A DNA stretch of 56,723 nucleotides from IMG/VR virus record IMGVR_UViG_3300037246_000975, positions 1 through 56,723 of that record. The stretch is one strand, 5' to 3'. Source of the stretch: a virus. The notes under the pieces were generated by a model. The model saw nothing but the letters and a program-made list of their open reading frames with translations, was not told the origin of the DNA and did no database searches. How positions within the stretch are numbered: position 1 is the first letter of the stretch; each line of letters begins with the position of its first letter. Both the position numbers and the translations under genes were made by a program. Of this stretch, positions 8,936 to 17,324 are shown piece by piece.

Positions 8936-10779
8936 CCTACGATATTCCTTTGGCCTCGGATAATACGCCGGTTGTTTTTGTCTATGGCCGACTTACGGGC
9001 ATTTTTACTCAATATATCGAGCATCTCGTCCGTTACCTCCGCAGAAGATACTCCCGAAAGTAGGGGTGTCCCTTTTATAAGAGGTATATTCCTGCGGATG
9101 CGTTCAAGCAAACTGGGTTTGCCTTTTTCCCGGATGAATTTCCCACCACGATTCTTGACAACATATTGGTACATCGAGAGTGTATCAATAGCATCGTCGT
9201 GAGGCAGTAGAGCTAAGTCCGGTGTAAAATCCTCTGTCTGTTGATACAACTGGTCAAATGGCCACTTCCCAGCGAGATGAGCCGGATACTTTATTCTCCC
9301 GGGGCGATACCGCCACTCTATCCCGCAGATTCGATTGCTCTTGGACACACGAGCCGGATATGTAATTGGAAAAACTCTCGCTCTCCAAGGCTGTGATATT
9401 TTCTCCTCCATCTCTTCAATGTATTCCTTGACAGCCTCCGCAAAACTCATCTGAATACTCACGGCCTCTATCCCAAGTACCCTTGGTCTCCAAGCCAACC
9501 CCTTCTCATAAATCAATCTCAGAAGAGTTGCGTCCTTAGCCCGACCCAACCACATATCCAAAATCCACAAGGTGTTCGTAGTATCGAACCCAAGAATGAG
9601 AATACAAGAGTAATCATTATATTGAGACATTCCACTGCCGTAATCGAACAAAAGAATTCGATACATCGGCAATACGAGTTCTTTATAAGGCTTTTCATAG
9701 TCTTTATAAACCCTGTGACCCGGCTCCATAAACCGCTCTGACCATTTTATCAGGCCCGTATGAGTTAGTGGATTGTTCCAATCAAATTCTCCTTCAACGC
9801 TATATTCATTCTTGCGAGGGTCAATTACTAAAATACGGTCTTGTTCTGAGATGGGTTCATTGCAATATTCTGAGGCAAAGGCCGATGGGCCGATTTCTTC
9901 CCGCCGAGCTTCAAGAACAGCCTGAGACCATTTCTCCGGCCACAAAACATAGACTTTTTTAGGGTCATCTTTGTCATATTCTATTGCTTTCAGAATCTTA
10001 CGATTCCAGAAATCAAACCGAGGGTCGTCACTCCCCACAGCGTGATACAAGAAAGACCGCCTATTGATTAATGTCCCCGCCCAAAAAATAGAGGAACCAG
10101 ATTCGAGCATAGGAATAATTTGCCGAAACATAATCATCTCAAACTTCTCAATGACAGCTTGAGCAGCAGCTTGAGAATCAGAATCAGGGTCATTTTCAGG
10201 GTCGTCAAGTATAAATAATCTCGGCCTACCTCCCCGCTTCTTCCCCATCACGCTAAGACCTTTTATCACGGCCCCATTCATTAAACTTAATTGATGATGG
10301 TTCCAAATCTTCCGACCTCTCGGAGGCTTCATTTCTCCGAAGTCTTGAAGTATTAATTCATTTTCAGTGAATTGCTGTATCAACCTATCAAATCGTTCTT
10401 CAACAAGTCTATCTATCGCCTGTCCAATAGTCATCTCATAATGGGGGCGGGTCAGTCCTAATAGAAGGGGAATCTCCAATCCCATCACAAAACTCTTGCC
10501 ACTCCCTCTTGGGGCAGCAATAGCATTCCGACCGTGTTGGCCTAGATCAAAAACCATTTCATAGTGGAAATCTGCGGATTCCTCGAAGCCGTTTTTGTAA
10601 AATAACTTCCCCGCCCCCGCAAGATAGCATCTGCGGAAGAAATCCCAAGCCACTACCAAATCAAAAGGAGTCGATTGATTATGCAGAACGGCCAACCTCG
10701 CCTGCTTCTGAGCATCAGTCGATAACGAACCATAATCCCTCGGCAGTGGCCATATCGGAAATGGTCTTTTAATCCACAC
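8932..10779 (-). CDS. terL: terminase large subunit
   Basis: 615 residues, GTG start at 10779 overlapping the stop of the preceding gene. The ATPase domain carries a Walker A motif APRGSGKS (residues 89-96) and a Walker B motif LFILDDPEND (about 188-197). The C-terminal nuclease domain begins with an acidic strand (MYRILLFDYGSGMS, near residue 385) and continues with LWILDMWLGRAK and a further acidic strand near PHDDAIDTL. This is the motor that packages and cuts the DNA at the portal. Portal and head genes follow immediately, as expected. The packaging strategy (cos, pac or direct repeats) cannot be read from this gene by eye. Confidence 0.93.
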   Translation of the reverse strand: MWIKRPFPIWPLPRDYGSLSTDAQKQARLAVLHNQSTPFDLVVAWDFFRRCYLAGAGKLFYKNGFEESADFHYEMVFDLGQHGRNAIAAPRGSGKSFVMGLEIPLLLGLTRPHYEMTIGQAIDRLVEERFDRLIQQFTENELILQDFGEMKPPRGRKIWNHHQLSLMNGAVIKGLSVMGKKRGGRPRLFILDDPENDPDSDSQAAAQAVIEKFEMIMFRQIIPMLESGSSIFWAGTLINRRSFLYHAVGSDDPRFDFWNRKILKAIEYDKDDPKKVYVLWPEKWSQAVLEARREEIGPSAFASEYCNEPISEQDRILVIDPRKNEYSVEGEFDWNNPLTHTGLIKWSERFMEPGHRVYKDYEKPYKELVLPMYRILLFDYGSGMSQYNDYSCILILGFDTTNTLWILDMWLGRAKDATLLRLIYEKGLAWRPRVLGIEAVSIQMSFAEAVKEYIEEMEEKISQPWRARVFPITYPARVSKSNRICGIEWRYRPGRIKYPAHLAGKWPFDQLYQQTEDFTPDLALLPHDDAIDTLSMYQYVVKNRGGKFIREKGKPSLLERIRRNIPLIKGTPLLSGVSSAEVTDEMLDILSKNARKSAIDKNNRRIIRGQRNIVG

Positions 10780-10934
10780 TATTTCTGTTGTCCTAATTCA
10801 AAATTCTTATGACACCATTCACATTGTAGGAGGTCGCCTTCTTCGCATGGCCCATCATGTTCACTCCTTACCCCACAATAAGGACATCTTGCCGTAATGG
10901 TTCGATATTGTTGCCACTTATGACTTTTTCGCAT
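10779..10934 (-). CDS. 51-residue zinc-ribbon protein
   Basis: From the ATG at 10934 (CAAGGAG upstream) the protein carries two CxxC knuckles, CPYC and CEWC, 19 residues apart, a clear zinc-ribbon. It overlaps the end of the preceding gene and the GTG of the terminase, so it is translated together with packaging genes. Possibly a DNA-binding accessory of the terminase; this is inference only. Confidence 0.65.
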   Translation of the reverse strand: MRKSHKWQQYRTITARCPYCGVRSEHDGPCEEGDLLQCEWCHKNFELGQQK

Positions 10935-11772
10935 TGTCCAACTCCTTGAGAGCAGGTAAGGTACGGATGACATCGAAGAATGCGATGGTTGTAGCGATAC
11001 CGGCTGTCCACGCCGAATTGCCAGCATTGCTACCCATCACAATTTTCAGACTGGGCCAGATGCCTTCAATATAGCCGGGTTGATTCAGGAGAGCCAAAAC
11101 CATATCGGGAATCATAGCCCTGTCTTGAAAGTCCCACATTGTAGTTGAAGGAGTCATCAATGGCTCAGCACACAAAGACACTATATGAAAAGCGACAGTG
11201 TTCAAAACAAACCCATCTTCCAGAATATACTTTTTTAAGTTTGTGAATTCAATATCCTCCGCAGGTTTAGCTCCGGCAATGCCTGTATCGTATGTGTGCT
11301 TTACTTTGAAATCAGATGGTAGTTTCTCTATACCGGGAATAGGTGTTGCAACAGGGTAAAACTCTTTTTCATTTTTAGGGAAAGATTCTGCCGTATAGTC
11401 TGTTTTATCAGTCTTCTGCGGAGGAGATTCCGGGGAAGAGGTCTTGGTCACAGGTTGGAGGTCTGGTTTTGATGCAGGGATTTTCGGAATTTTGTGGGTG
11501 GGCATCGTCGTTTGGGGTTCCTCCGGGTACTGGTCTTGGAGTCTCTCCTCCGTCTGGCGGTTCAGTTCCTCCAGAGTCAGCATCTCCTGGGGGGAAGGCT
11601 CGTCGGGTATCAAGGATGGGTTCATCGGAATTAGAATTGTTCCTTTTTGTACTTCTTTCTTCACAACCTTGGCCACCTTTTGAAGTTCCTCGCTGGTTAA
11701 TTTCGCAGGAGGAGTCGCTCGGTCGCCTATCGCTTTCTCGATTGGGTTCGGTTCGGGTTTCTTTTTTGTCAT
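10918..11772 (-). CDS. packaging-region hypothetical protein with disordered N-terminal half
   Basis: 284 residues, ATG at 11772 after AAGGAACCTGAAA. Residues 1-125 are Pro/Glu/Thr/Lys-rich and probably disordered. Residues 130-284 are folded, with hydrophobic helices near the C-terminus (SAWTAGIATTIAFFDVIRTL). The first 365 nt are also open in the +1 frame as the tail of 11408-12133. It sits one gene before the terminase, but its function is not recognised. It might be the second part of a frameshifted product. Confidence 0.6.
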   Translation of the reverse strand: MTKKKPEPNPIEKAIGDRATPPAKLTSEELQKVAKVVKKEVQKGTILIPMNPSLIPDEPSPQEMLTLEELNRQTEERLQDQYPEEPQTTMPTHKIPKIPASKPDLQPVTKTSSPESPPQKTDKTDYTAESFPKNEKEFYPVATPIPGIEKLPSDFKVKHTYDTGIAGAKPAEDIEFTNLKKYILEDGFVLNTVAFHIVSLCAEPLMTPSTTMWDFQDRAMIPDMVLALLNQPGYIEGIWPSLKIVMGSNAGNSAWTAGIATTIAFFDVIRTLPALKELDNAKKS

Positions 11773-12133
11773 TTTCAGGTTCCTTAATAGTAGATTCTAT
11801 TTGTTTTGTTGGATTCAAAATACCAGCGATACGTTTCGCAGAAAAGGTAGTCGAGCCACCTTGGGCATTAGGGAATGTTTGAGACACTTTCGCAGTGTAT
11901 CCAGCAGTCTCGGCAGCTTCCCGAAGTAGTTCCCGCAAATATTTAATTGCCTTGAATTTAACTGAACTATTAGTATTTTGTTGGGCAAGTTTCACCGTCT
12001 CTTTAATTTCAATGGAATATGACCATCCTAACTGGCGGAATAGGTTTGTAATAATACTTGGATCATTAAAACTCTGGATTGCAGCCAGGACATCATCAGG
12101 ACTTGGCTCTGATTTTTCAATTTCATCAAGCAT
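11408..12133 (-). CDS. putative terminase small-subunit-like protein with overlapping tail
   Basis: 241 residues from the ATG at 12133, which overlaps the stop of the preceding gene. Residues 1-110 are helical (SPDDVLAAIQ, IITNLFRQLGWSY, VKFKAIKYLRELLREAAE) and resemble the helix-turn-helix plus linker layout of small terminase subunits. From about residue 121 the frame runs through the 5' end of the next gene in another frame and becomes Pro/Gly/Arg/Asp-rich, which may be meaningless. The true C-terminus could therefore lie near 11770, or be reached by frameshift. Terminase role is inferred from position. Confidence 0.5.
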   Translation of the reverse strand: MLDEIEKSEPSPDDVLAAIQSFNDPSIITNLFRQLGWSYSIEIKETVKLAQQNTNSSVKFKAIKYLRELLREAAETAGYTAKVSQTFPNAQGGSTTFSAKRIAGILNPTKQIESTIKEPENDKKETRTEPNRESDRRPSDSSCEINQRGTSKGGQGCEERSTKRNNSNSDEPILDTRRAFPPGDADSGGTEPPDGGETPRPVPGGTPNDDAHPQNSENPCIKTRPPTCDQDLFPGISSAED

Positions 12134-12377
12134 TGTAGGACATCTTGCCCCCAAATCTTTTAACCAGTTTGTCGTGAAATTCCTGACCGGACTCTGCGAT
12201 GACAGCAGGACTCGAACTACAAGCTGTCCCCTTACCGTCAAGACCTAATCCAGTCCAGAACAACACGCCTGGAGCGAAATCAAAGTCATCCTTGCTTCCG
12301 GTAACGATGAATGGACGACCGACAGTACAAACACAGACTTTACCAACTAAATTTTCATTTGGATTTGGCATTCTCAT
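12126..12377 (-). CDS. small hypothetical protein
   Basis: 83 residues, ATG at 12377 (AAGGGATTGTAAA upstream), starting 1 nt after the preceding stop. The central part is beta-rich (VCVCTVGRPFIVTG), the C-terminus helical and basic. No known motif. It is coupled to 12379-12765 upstream and 11408-12133 downstream. Confidence 0.6.
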   Translation of the reverse strand: MRMPNPNENLVGKVCVCTVGRPFIVTGSKDDFDFAPGVLFWTGLGLDGKGTACSSSPAVIAESGQEFHDKLVKRFGGKMSYNA

Positions 12378-12378
12378 T

Positions 12379-12765
12379 TTACAATCCCTTCATTGGTTTT
12401 TTAATTTCGGGTTTAGGTACATCGAAATATATGATGAACGTAGGTTTTTTTGCTTTCTTGGCTTTTGCGATTGTGTCGGCGGTTCCAGCAGATTTACCAT
12501 CCCAGAAAACCAACAGCATATCACAGTTATCAACTATCAACTGGTTGCGGATGAATCCTGCCGACTTACCATATTTACTCCATTCAGCTAAGAACCTTTT
12601 AACTGGAATATGATAATAAATTGCATATCTCTCTCCAAGACTATCTGCCCCCGCCGCCCCACCAGATATGATTTCTTCAATATTCTCAAACAAAAACAAA
12701 CCCATATATTTTAGCAATAAATCATAGTTGTTAAAATATCTACTCCCGGCGATTGCTAATTTCAT
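12379..12765 (-). CDS. SLOG-superfamily (DUF2493/YspA-like) protein
   Basis: 128 residues with the hallmarks of the DprA/LOG-like SLOG fold: an opening strand MKLAIAGSRYF, a GGAAGADSLGERYA loop that would bind a nucleotide phosphate, the GKSAGFIRNQLIV helix, and a final DMLLVFWDGKSAGTADTI segment. This matches the DUF2493 type common in phages. Members are thought to bind nucleotides or nucleotide-derived ligands; no reaction can be assigned here. It overlaps the preceding stop by 4 nt. Confidence 0.85.
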   Translation of the reverse strand: MKLAIAGSRYFNNYDLLLKYMGLFLFENIEEIISGGAAGADSLGERYAIYYHIPVKRFLAEWSKYGKSAGFIRNQLIVDNCDMLLVFWDGKSAGTADTIAKAKKAKKPTFIIYFDVPKPEIKKPMKGL

Positions 12766-13184
12766 TTTTCACCTTCTTTCTGGGGAGGATGGGTAATCAA
12801 CTTCTTAAGCACAGAACTATCCCGACCAGAAGCGGCAATCATCTCTGCCAAGATTCGGGGGGATGTTGCTTCCAAAAGAATCTCGTCCGTGACTTTAACG
12901 AGAAAACCTTGTTCTCTTAATTTGGCGTTGCCCTTGGCTGTACTTGTGGGGAAAATGAAACCAGGACTCCCCGGACGGCTAAGAACAAACATAATTCTAT
13001 TGAAAGTGGATAGGCAGAAGAAAACCTCATCCTTGAGGTAAAGCGGTTTGATTCGGAGAGCTTTAAGATACAACAAGGCAATCTTTCTTGAAATCCCAAA
13101 CGTAGTCTCTAAATGGGAAAGCTCAACTAATTCCCCGAACCCGAAATCATAGACTTTAGGCAAATTTAATGGTAACTGAATCAT
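12762..13184 (-). CDS. hypothetical protein, possible HTH
   Basis: 140 residues, ATG at 13184 with AAAGGAAAT upstream, first gene after a good promoter (13207-13234). Residues 15-50 (LVELSHLETTFGISRKIALLYLKAL) could form a winged-helix element and residues 95-125 are helical. A DNA-binding or regulatory role would fit a gene placed first in its operon. This is inference without a recognised family. Confidence 0.6.
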   Translation of the reverse strand: MIQLPLNLPKVYDFGFGELVELSHLETTFGISRKIALLYLKALRIKPLYLKDEVFFCLSTFNRIMFVLSRPGSPGFIFPTSTAKGNAKLREQGFLVKVTDEILLEATSPRILAEMIAASGRDSSVLKKLITHPPQKEGEK

Positions 13185-13206
13185 TATTTCCTTTCTCTGT
13201 ATTCTT

Positions 13207-13234
13207 ATTATAGCAGATATTGGACATTTTTCAA
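13207..13234 (-). promoter_or_regulatory. sigma70-type promoter upstream of the packaging operon
   Basis: Minus strand TTGAAA (13234-13229), 16-nt spacer, TATAAT (13212-13207). It lies in the short gap after 13231-13692 and should start transcription about 20 nt before the 13184 ATG. Confidence 0.8.
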
Positions 13235-13692
13235 GACTTTTTTAATCCTGCTATAGCTACTTGATATGTGGTTGTTTTTGGAGGCCACTCCAATTCAATA
13301 TCGGCATTGTCCTCCATTAAGTCGGTGACATTGACTCCCATTGCCTCTGGGCAAGTTGTTATATGATGATGAGGAAGCATTTTTTTGGCTCTCGTAATCT
13401 CGGCCTTGAGGTTTTTCCTGGCCGTACCTTGCCAGTATAGACAACAGTATAGTTGCCGGTCAGTCCAGTCAGAATGCTTTTTCCTCATCTTCTTGACGTG
13501 AGTAGCCAAATCAAATTCCGTATAAATTAAATAAAAGTCTTGGTCAAATATGTCAAAAAATAATTTCTGTTGAGGAGGACAACCTTTCTTTTTACCGTAG
13601 TTGGGACATCCTTTGGTGTGGCCCGGATAGGATTGACGACATAGTTTTTGAAACATAGGATCAATATTTATGGTATGAATATTATATATCAT
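13231..13692 (-). CDS. Cys-rich metal-binding protein (DUF2284-like)
   Basis: 153 residues, overlapping the methyltransferase stop by 4 nt. The N-terminal region has four Cys in CRQSYPGHTKGCPNYG followed by KKKGCPP, and a further CC and C downstream (LYCCLYW, TTCPEAMG). The CPNYGKKKGCPP pattern resembles the cysteine-rich metal-binding DUF2284 type. An iron-sulfur or zinc site is likely. Function in the phage is unknown; coupling to a methyltransferase may hint at DNA modification. Confidence 0.6.
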   Translation of the reverse strand: MIYNIHTINIDPMFQKLCRQSYPGHTKGCPNYGKKKGCPPQQKLFFDIFDQDFYLIYTEFDLATHVKKMRKKHSDWTDRQLYCCLYWQGTARKNLKAEITRAKKMLPHHHITTCPEAMGVNVTDLMEDNADIELEWPPKTTTYQVAIAGLKKS

Positions 13693-15233
13693 TTTTGATT
13701 TTTCCTTAGTGCTGTGGAGGCTGCGTCAATAATTCTCTGCCTGCTTTCAGAGACGTGCGGTAGGCTCTCATTTGGACGATGACATTTGCCGCCTGCGGAG
13801 TCTTTTGTCGTCCTGACCGTCTCCATGTTCTTAGTAACAGGCAGAGATGTTTCTAAAGTGATTTCTTGACCTGAGACTGCTGCGATGCGTTTTACGGCGA
13901 TTTCACAATATTCTCGTTCCTTCTCAATGCCGATGAAGTTGATGCTAAGTTCTTTGCAGGCTATTCCTGTCGTGCCGGAGCCGAGGAATGGATCAAGGAT
14001 TATTTGGTCGGAGCCGGGCATCTTGAGAAGCGTACACAGATATTTCATTAAGGCAAGAGGCTTAACTGTAGGGTGTATGTTCTTCCTGATTGTTTCGCCA
14101 CGCTGATAAGGATTGTCGATTGGGGTATCTCTACCGTCGTTTACTTTTTCACCAGATTGATCGTCCAATCCCACATTACGTTCTTTGCGAGAAGTTTTAG
14201 CACAATAGAAGAATCGAGAAGCCCCCCCGGAATCATTATGTCCCCTTATTCCGTGTAAGTCACCACTTGGATTTCTAAATGTATCACCATCTATGCCTTT
14301 ACCCTTATCGGCCCTTTTGCTTGTAGTTATTCCAGTTTGTTCGTCCAGCATCGCCGCCGCTTCTTCGTCGAGGATTAAATTGGCAGGCCATCGACCTTGA
14401 ACTTCTTGGCCTTGATATGTTATACCACTCCCAGGAGAACAATTAAATGTGTCTTTTTTAGCTTTTGCGGGTGTGCTAAATCGTTTCTCTGTTCCGATTC
14501 GGGCAGCGTCGATGTTTAGGCCAGCGACTCCGTGTGCCTCGGCGTTGTGGGCGAATGTGCCATCAAGAGGCTTCATTGCCACGATGATAGGCTCCCAAGC
14601 AGGCTTGAGGGCTGTACCGTAGCCATCCCAGACCTCCGCAAGAGAAGTGGCGGGAGCGGTTTCAGTAAATGGTTTATCCCACACATAATTATCATCATCA
14701 TAAGTTTTCGCTCCACCCCCTTTATTTCCATTAGTTCTAATTTTTGTGATTTTTCGTGTGGCTCCGGCGATTTTGTCGATGGCTTTGCTGATGTTGTGGG
14801 ATTTGGGGAAGCCTGAGCCATAGAGCCACATCATACAGTCTCGGATTTCCCAGCCAGCGTCCTCGATGGCACAGGCGAGACGATGGTAGGTGCGGGTTCC
14901 GCCGAAGCAGAGCAGGAAGCCCCCGGGTTTGGTGATTCGCAGCATTGTTTTAGCCCAAGCCGTGAACCATTGCTGAAATTGGGCATTGCGAGAGAAATCA
15001 TAAGAACCGGCTGCGTTTGATCTATGAGTTCTCATAATTCCCACTGCGGGTCTTTTGTTATCTTGTCTCATCCTCTCATCAATAGAGTTCAGGCTGAAGG
15101 TGTCCCAGTCCTTGCCCATAAAGCCGATACCATAAGGGGGGTCGGTGACGATGGCGGAGATGAAGTTGGATGGCCAAGATGAGACGACTTCGAGATTACC
15201 TCCGCAGAAGATTTTGTTTTTTAGTGGGTTCAT
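13689..15233 (-). CDS. DNA methyltransferase (N4/N6 type, beta-class order)
   Basis: 514 residues from the ATG at 15233, which overlaps the previous stop (TAATG). Catalytic motif IV DPPYG is at residues 31-35 and the SAM-binding motif DPFLGSGTTG lies near residue 425, so motif IV precedes motif I (beta class). Between them is a target-recognition region of about 300 residues, larger than in small phage enzymes. It transfers methyl groups to the amino group of adenine or cytosine in DNA. No restriction partner is nearby, so it is probably an orphan enzyme protecting phage DNA. The recognition site cannot be read from sequence. Confidence 0.92.
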   Translation of the reverse strand: MNPLKNKIFCGGNLEVVSSWPSNFISAIVTDPPYGIGFMGKDWDTFSLNSIDERMRQDNKRPAVGIMRTHRSNAAGSYDFSRNAQFQQWFTAWAKTMLRITKPGGFLLCFGGTRTYHRLACAIEDAGWEIRDCMMWLYGSGFPKSHNISKAIDKIAGATRKITKIRTNGNKGGGAKTYDDDNYVWDKPFTETAPATSLAEVWDGYGTALKPAWEPIIVAMKPLDGTFAHNAEAHGVAGLNIDAARIGTEKRFSTPAKAKKDTFNCSPGSGITYQGQEVQGRWPANLILDEEAAAMLDEQTGITTSKRADKGKGIDGDTFRNPSGDLHGIRGHNDSGGASRFFYCAKTSRKERNVGLDDQSGEKVNDGRDTPIDNPYQRGETIRKNIHPTVKPLALMKYLCTLLKMPGSDQIILDPFLGSGTTGIACKELSINFIGIEKEREYCEIAVKRIAAVSGQEITLETSLPVTKNMETVRTTKDSAGGKCHRPNESLPHVSESRQRIIDAASTALRKNQK

Positions 15234-15508
15234 TAGTTCATCCTTTCCGAGATTAGTTCGAGGAGGAGACAACCTGGAAATACGAGGGGGAAGATTCTGT
15301 AGGTGAGATGGGGATTGCCGTGATGTACCCAGTATTTCTCGGAGTGGAAACTCATGAGGACGGTGTCCCCGAAGTTTATGTTGGGGTGTTTTGGGAGAAA
15401 GAAGAAATGGTACATTTCCATACCAAGGTCATGAATGGTCACTACCTGATTCTCACCGTAACTGTACGATTCAATCACTTCTCCAATTATAGGTTCGTCG
15501 GTTATCAT
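15233..15508 (-). CDS. hypothetical protein
   Basis: 91 residues, beta-rich with several His and aromatic residues (MEMYHFFFLP, SFHSEKYWVHHGNPHL), possibly a small SH3- or OB-like barrel. The stop TAA shares its last base with the methyltransferase ATG. The ribosome site before 15508 is weak, so expression may depend on the upstream mini-gene. No family recognised. Confidence 0.55.
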   Translation of the reverse strand: MITDEPIIGEVIESYSYGENQVVTIHDLGMEMYHFFFLPKHPNINFGDTVLMSFHSEKYWVHHGNPHLTYRIFPLVFPGCLLLELISERMN

Positions 15509-15515
15509 AATCTGT

Positions 15516-15650
15516 TTATTTTTTTCTTTTTAGGATGACCCCACAAAGCAAACAGCAACCATCTTTGTCGATAGGTCTCTTACCTTGACAATAGTGACAA
15601 TCAACTATTTCACCAGTTGAGATGGGGGGCTTATATTTTTTACTTTTCAT
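15516..15650 (-). CDS. 44-residue zinc-ribbon mini-protein
   Basis: ATG at 15650 preceded by AGGAATTAAA. Two knuckles, CHYC and CCLLC, are 13 residues apart, flanked by basic ends (MKSKKYK and LKRKK). This is a small treble-clef or ribbon-type metal-binding protein, probably nucleic-acid binding. One of several such tiny Cys proteins in the 13-31 kb interval. Confidence 0.6.
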   Translation of the reverse strand: MKSKKYKPPISTGEIVDCHYCQGKRPIDKDGCCLLCGVILKRKK

Positions 15651-15696
15651 TTTAATTCCTGTCAAACCAATATTTTAACACCTTCTGCGGAGGAAG

Positions 15697-15864
15697 TCAA
15701 GTCTTTTCCCCGAATTTGTGAATATATCTATCTCCATGTGTATAGGTTATTGTGCAGTTTTCTTTCTTGTCTCGATGCTTAGCTCGATGTCTTGCGATTC
15801 CTAAGTAGTGGAACGCCTTATTGCAAGTCTCACAAAAACAGTTTTTTGCATAGGTTACTTTCAT
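15697..15864 (-). CDS. 55-residue C2H2 zinc-finger-like protein
   Basis: From ATG 15864 (GAAAGGGATTAAA upstream). It contains CETCNKAF followed by RHRAKH, a C2H2-type finger, and a basic C-terminus. The N-terminal FCETC is preceded by another Cys. Likely nucleic-acid binding; no specific family. Confidence 0.6.
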   Translation of the reverse strand: MKVTYAKNCFCETCNKAFHYLGIARHRAKHRDKKENCTITYTHGDRYIHKFGEKT

Positions 15865-15866
15865 TT

Positions 15867-15992
15867 TTAATCCCTTTCGTCCATAAAGAATAACTCTCCG
15901 CATTCTTCACATTCAATCTCCTCATCCTTTTCAAGTTCAACGGTAAACTCACCCCAACACCTGGGGCAAATAACTTCTGTTTCATCTGGCAT
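15867..15992 (-). CDS. 41-residue zinc-ribbon mini-protein
   Basis: ATG at 15992 follows AGGAGTAAATA. Knuckles CPRC and CEEC are separated by 17 acidic residues (EFTVELEKDEEIE). This is the classical two-knuckle ribbon in an acidic frame, so it may contact proteins rather than DNA. Its stop is 2 nt before the next ATG. Confidence 0.6.
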   Translation of the reverse strand: MPDETEVICPRCWGEFTVELEKDEEIECEECGELFFMDERD

Positions 15993-16220
15993 TATTTACT
16001 CCTATAAGTGTTATATTCGTTATAGTTGGAACCAAGGTTATCAACGAGTTTGATAATGTAGGGCAAAAAGTGGCATTTTGGGGCCGTGAGCCAAGATTTC
16101 GCTTGCGGAGCAGAGGGGAAGTGGTTGTGATAGTCTGGGATATTAGGCTAATAATGAAGATTATCAATTCCTCTCTCCCTGTGCTCTGCATTTTGATAGT
16201 CTGGCCTCTGGTTGTAGTGG
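15993..16220 (-). other. unassigned segment between helicase and zinc-ribbon gene
   Basis: No start codon with a ribosome site is seen. One minus frame reads like protein (GGYNHHNHYNQRPDYQN, then, after an in-frame TAG, IPDYHNHFPSAPQAKSWLT, to a TAA just before the 15992 ATG) but has no ATG/GTG/TTG entry. It might be a decayed gene, a frameshift extension of the helicase, or chance. Confidence 0.35.
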
Positions 16221-17324
16221 TTATGATGATTGTAGCCTCCATTCCCAACGGATTATATGAAGGCTTCCTTTGGGTCGGATGGGGATGCCTAAGATGCCCA
16301 TTGACTTTTTTACTCGGTTTAGGGTTGCGGAAGAATAACCCAAGTCTTTACCTTCCTCGAAGATTAGTTTGGAATCGACTGGGCCTTCGGACAGGAAGGA
16401 TTCGAGCCACTCGGAGGCGTCGGTTTGTTTGCGTGGGCGACCTCCGGGTTGCTTTCGGGGGGCCAAGAGTTCGGCGGCTGTTAGATGGACGGGTTCTTTC
16501 TCGAAACAGACTTGAGAGTAGAAGTCTTTCCTTTCGGTTCCGGGTTGTTGGACTAAGACGTTCATGAGGCGGTAGGCCAGGCCGGTGTTGCGGGGGCAGA
16601 GATTACCCTTGAGCCAAACCATGTAGCGGCGATCTTCGGCATCTGGGTCTTGGGCGATGAGCCAGCACATTCGGGCGGCGTTTTGTTGGCCTACGGAGCC
16701 GAGGAGTCGGAAGTCGGCGGATGAGTCCTCTTTTTTGTTGAGGTGGGTTATGCCAATCATGGCTAAGTTGTAATCCGCTGCGATTTCTCCAAGAGGACGG
16801 AGGAAACTCCTGACTGCTATATTGTCATTGGAATCGGCTCCTATACCCATATAAGAGGTGTAGGGGTCTATACCCACGAGTTTTGGGTTAGGGGCTTTGT
16901 CGAGGACTTCTATAAGCATATCTAAGTCGCCCGTTTTAGATTTAGAGAGATTGTCGATGCCCACGAGTCCGGTCTCGCCATTGTCCAGGGTTACTTTCTT
17001 GCCCTTGAGGATGCAGAGTCGGCTGATATCGGCCTGCATAGCCATTAGACGGGGTATTATTATGTCGCCCGGTTGATCTTCGGCGGAGAGCAGAATGCAG
17101 TCAGCGGGTTCTCGGGTTGTTCCGGGAGGGTCGTCAATCCAGGGTCGGCCCGTAGTTATTTGGGCAATCATGTATAGGAGAAGGGTTGACTTGCTGACTC
17201 CTCCGATTCCCGCCATTATAGCGAGCATTCGTAGAGGCCAGCGATTAGGCCAGAGCCAGTCGATAAATTCGACCTTAACTTTGTCGCCCCAGATAAAATC
17301 GGCTTCTTTTTTAACTATGCCCAC
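16221..17324 (-). CDS. RepA-like / AAA_25 RecA-fold helicase
   Basis: 367 residues, GTG at 17324 overlapping the preceding stop. A RecA-type core has Walker A GIGGVSKST (about residues 39-47), a Walker B strand LVGIDPYTSY near 150, the motif MIGITHLNKK near 195 and GSVGQQNAARM near 210, all as in RepA-like hexameric helicases of the AAA_25 group. Residues 300-360 form a winged-helix-like tail ending WEWRL. It probably unwinds phage DNA at the origin. The coding strand looks more C-rich than its neighbours, which could reflect separate acquisition. No primase is fused or adjacent. Confidence 0.85.
   Translation of the reverse strand: MGIVKKEADFIWGDKVKVEFIDWLWPNRWPLRMLAIMAGIGGVSKSTLLLYMIAQITTGRPWIDDPPGTTREPADCILLSAEDQPGDIIIPRLMAMQADISRLCILKGKKVTLDNGETGLVGIDNLSKSKTGDLDMLIEVLDKAPNPKLVGIDPYTSYMGIGADSNDNIAVRSFLRPLGEIAADYNLAMIGITHLNKKEDSSADFRLLGSVGQQNAARMCWLIAQDPDAEDRRYMVWLKGNLCPRNTGLAYRLMNVLVQQPGTERKDFYSQVCFEKEPVHLTAAELLAPRKQPGGRPRKQTDASEWLESFLSEGPVDSKLIFEEGKDLGYSSATLNRVKKSMGILGIPIRPKGSLHIIRWEWRLQSS

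Noticed and set aside
13689-15233. Full restriction-modification system
   Set aside because: Neighbouring genes show no restriction endonuclease motif; the methyltransferase looks like an orphan.
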